This document shows positions 5,984-6,952 of a DNA stretch of 6,952 nt, in pieces. Under the pieces are notes generated by a model. It saw nothing but the letters and a program-made list of their open reading frames with translations, was not told the origin of the DNA and made no database searches. Source of the stretch: Firmicutes bacterium UBA3906 (lineage in GTDB: Bacteria > Bacillota > Clostridia > Caldicoprobacterales > DTU083); contig DGFG01000145.1 in assembly GCA_002391555.1 (NCBI GenBank), positions 7,375 through 14,326 on the forward strand. Reading direction: 5' to 3'. The position numbers were made by a program, and so were the translations under genes. Position 1 is the first letter of the stretch; every line of letters begins with the position of its first letter.

Positions 5984-6012
5984 AATATAAACTATAGCAG
6001 GGTCCTTGTCAA
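5984..6012 (-). promoter_or_regulatory. sigma-A-type promoter of metK
   Basis: A perfect -35 box TTGACA (6007-6012) and a -10 box TATATT (5984-5989) stand 17 bases apart, the ideal spacing. Transcription would begin near 5977, giving a leader of about 290 bases that includes the whole riboswitch. The -35 box begins only 5 bases beyond the stop of the upstream gene. Confidence 0.85.
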
Positions 6013-6017
6013 TTGTT

Positions 6018-6488
6018 TTAGAAAAAGAAGTTACTAAAAGTCATAACAATAAGTCCAGCTATAAGATTGCCCACTGCTATCGCTAAAAAGGAATGGGAAG
6101 GTTTTAAATCTAGTAGGGCTGCAATCCCAGAACCAGTCCATACACCAGTGGTTGGTATGGGTACTCCGACAAAGATAATTAAACCTACTAGGGAAAGTTT
6201 TTTTATTGCATTGCCTTTTTTTAGAGTCCTCTTTTCAAGCCAAACAGCAAACCAGTGTAAAAGCTTTGTTGTTTTAAGGTAGGCAATAATAGGCTTTAAG
6301 AAAAAAAGTAATAGGGGAACGGGTAGCATAGAGCCTATATAGGCCAGTATAAAGGCATGCCATGGTCCCATACCTAGGGCCATACCCACCGGTATTGCCC
6401 CCCTTAGCTCTACTATTGGCAGAGCTGCCATACCTACAACTATTAGCTCATTTTTTATTATCTCGAGAAACTCAACTATAGCAAGCAT
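6018..6488 (-). CDS. small multi-drug export family membrane protein (COG2426)
   Basis: The product is 156 residues and strongly hydrophobic, matching PF06695/COG2426 in length and motifs. It has LPIVELRGAIPVGMALGM (23-40), a following membrane segment with GSMLPVPLLLFFLKPI (52-67), a basic loop (EKRTLKKGNAIKK, 85-97), the Pro/Gly-rich FVGVPIPTTGVWTGSGIAALL (106-126), and a final segment AIAVGNLIAGLIVMTF (136-151). The paired Pro-containing motifs suggest re-entrant membrane loops. The family label 'multidrug export' has little experimental basis, so the substrate should be treated as unknown. The ATG is supported by a GGGGG SD 5 bases upstream. No terminator separates it from the metK promoter, so its transcripts may run into the riboswitch. 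Confidence 0.93.
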   Translation of the reverse strand: MLAIVEFLEIIKNELIVVGMAALPIVELRGAIPVGMALGMGPWHAFILAYIGSMLPVPLLLFFLKPIIAYLKTTKLLHWFAVWLEKRTLKKGNAIKKLSLVGLIIFVGVPIPTTGVWTGSGIAALLDLKPSHSFLAIAVGNLIAGLIVMTFSNFFF

Positions 6489-6547
6489 GTAAACCCCCTG
6501 TTATATGGACCAGTTTTTGATACTGTTTAAAAATCCATACAATGAAT

Positions 6548-6577
6548 AATATACACTATAAGGATAGTCGTATACAA
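6548..6577 (-). promoter_or_regulatory. possible promoter of the COG2426 gene
   Basis: TTGTAT (6572-6577) and TATATT (6548-6553) stand 18 bases apart in a very AT-rich stretch, about 60 bases before the start codon. The -10 is good and the -35 is weak. A 12-base palindrome AATACTAGTATT (6585-6596) lies just upstream of the -35, but palindromes of this size are expected by chance. Confidence 0.4.
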
Positions 6578-6684
6578 GCATTTTAATACTAGTATTTTGA
6601 AAAATATAACTTTCCATTTTTTATGGCTTAAAAGCATTTGGCCTAACTAGGCCTTATATATTAGACTAAACCCCTATGACAAAG

Positions 6685-6793
6685 GCCACCTGTGGCCTGC
6701 CCTTTAGTGGGCGCCTACTGTGGCCTGCCCTTTACTAGGCATCCTGTAGCCTGTCCCTTTACTAGGCTTCCTATAACCTGCCTTTAAGTGGGC
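6685..6793. repeat. four degenerate tandem repeats of 26-28 bases
   Basis: Units lie at 6685-6712, 6713-6740, 6741-6767 and 6768-6793. Each follows the pattern CCT.T.GCCTG, then CCCTTTA, then GTGGGC or CTAGGC. The first two units are closest to each other. Unit 1 begins with a near-complete palindrome (GGCCAC-CT-GTGGCC from 6684), and unit 2 has complementary ends (GCCTA/TAGGC). The copies are contiguous with no spacers, so this is not a CRISPR array. Function unknown; hairpins in an RNA, a protein-binding array, or slippage-derived sequence are all possible. Confidence 0.75.
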
Positions 6794-6837
6794 CTATCTT
6801 AAGGTCCCTTGCCTATAGATACAGGCTAAAGAGCAAT

Positions 6838-6871
6838 TCAAAAGGTCACCCACTAGAAAAGTGAGTGACCT
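6838..6871 (-). terminator. intrinsic terminator after tRNA-Tyr
   Basis: On the minus strand AGGTCACTCACT (6871-6860) pairs over 12 bp with AGTGGGTGACCT (6854-6843), with one G-U pair and a 5-base loop. Four T and an AT-rich stretch follow. The T-run is short but the stem is long. It lies about 20 bases past the tRNA CCA end. Confidence 0.8.
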
Positions 6872-6890
6872 GGCTACAGCTACTAGCTGC

Positions 6891-6952
6891 TGGTGGAGGA
6901 GGACGGATTCGAACCATCGAAAGCTGAGCTAACAGATTTACAGTCTGCCCCC
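6891..6952 (-). tRNA. tRNA-Tyr (anticodon GUA), 5' part beyond window
   Basis: Read on the minus strand, the visible part starts near the anticodon arm: GCAGA-CTGTAAA-TCTGT, with anticodon GTA at 6941-6939. A long class II variable arm follows, as expected for tRNA-Tyr in bacteria. Next are a T arm GATGG-TTCGAAT-CCGTC and the acceptor strand CTCCTCC ending in an encoded ACCA (6894-6891). The 5' acceptor strand and D arm are cut off by the window edge. A spacer with a CAGCTA-G-TAGCTG type dyad and the terminator follow it. Confidence 0.96.

Larger units (their letters stand above)
6489..6842. other. gene-free region between the COG2426 gene and the tRNA terminator
   Basis: I find no credible coding region on either strand here. 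Longest readings are about 20 codons and have no SD. The left part (6489-6660) is AT-rich and holds the possible promoter. The middle (6685-6793) is a degenerate tandem repeat. The rest (6794-6842) shows nothing I can name. Confidence 0.6.

Noticed and set aside
6067..6282. Plus-strand open frame inside the COG2426 gene
   Set aside because: Antisense of a clear family member, no SD and no domain.
6585..6596. Perfect palindrome AATACTAGTATT near the COG2426 promoter
   Set aside because: Same chance expectation; kept only as a remark in the promoter entry.
6685..6793. CRISPR array
   Set aside because: The repeats are contiguous and degenerate with no unique spacers, and no cas genes are visible.

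Overview
The window looks like a chromosomal stretch from an anaerobic, Clostridia-type member of the Bacillota (Firmicutes). Three things point there: a SAM-I (S-box) riboswitch ahead of metK, a run of small Firmicutes families (DUF1659, DUF2922, YvrJ), and strong G-rich Shine-Dalgarno sites with frequent non-ATG starts. Base composition is moderate, in the mid-40s % GC by eye. CTA, ATA and AGG codons are common and the tetramer CTAG is unusually abundant. I cannot name a genus. Every gene I can support lies on the minus strand, so transcription runs from right to left.

Right end, upstream in the transcription sense: a tRNA-Tyr(GUA) is cut by the window edge and followed by a short palindromic spacer and a strong intrinsic terminator. 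About 350 bases without a gene come next, holding four degenerate tandem repeats of 26-28 bases and an AT-rich stretch with a possible promoter. This leads into a COG2426-type small membrane protein gene.

Middle: a near-consensus promoter starts the metK transcript. Its long leader carries a complete SAM-I aptamer, an antiterminator and an intrinsic terminator, so S-adenosylmethionine feeds back on its own synthase. metK has a TTG start behind a perfect SD. Downstream lies a small membrane-anchored protein that resembles only the first part of a family 2 glycosyltransferase fold. Its SD sits inside a perfect 8-bp inverted repeat. A clear terminator closes this unit.

Left half: a probable operon reads DUF1659, DUF2922, YvrJ-family protein, recD2 helicase and a GH25 lysozyme that runs off the left edge. 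I see no obvious terminator in its gaps. The small genes plus lysozyme recall a phage holin/lysin cassette kept on the chromosome, but that is inference. recD2 sits inside this set, with a long dyad-symmetric element directly before its SD.

The items most worth following up are the SD-occluding hairpin and the truncated glycosyltransferase-like protein behind metK, the DUF1659/DUF2922/YvrJ/RecD2/GH25 arrangement, the recD2 leader structure, and the tandem repeats near the tRNA.
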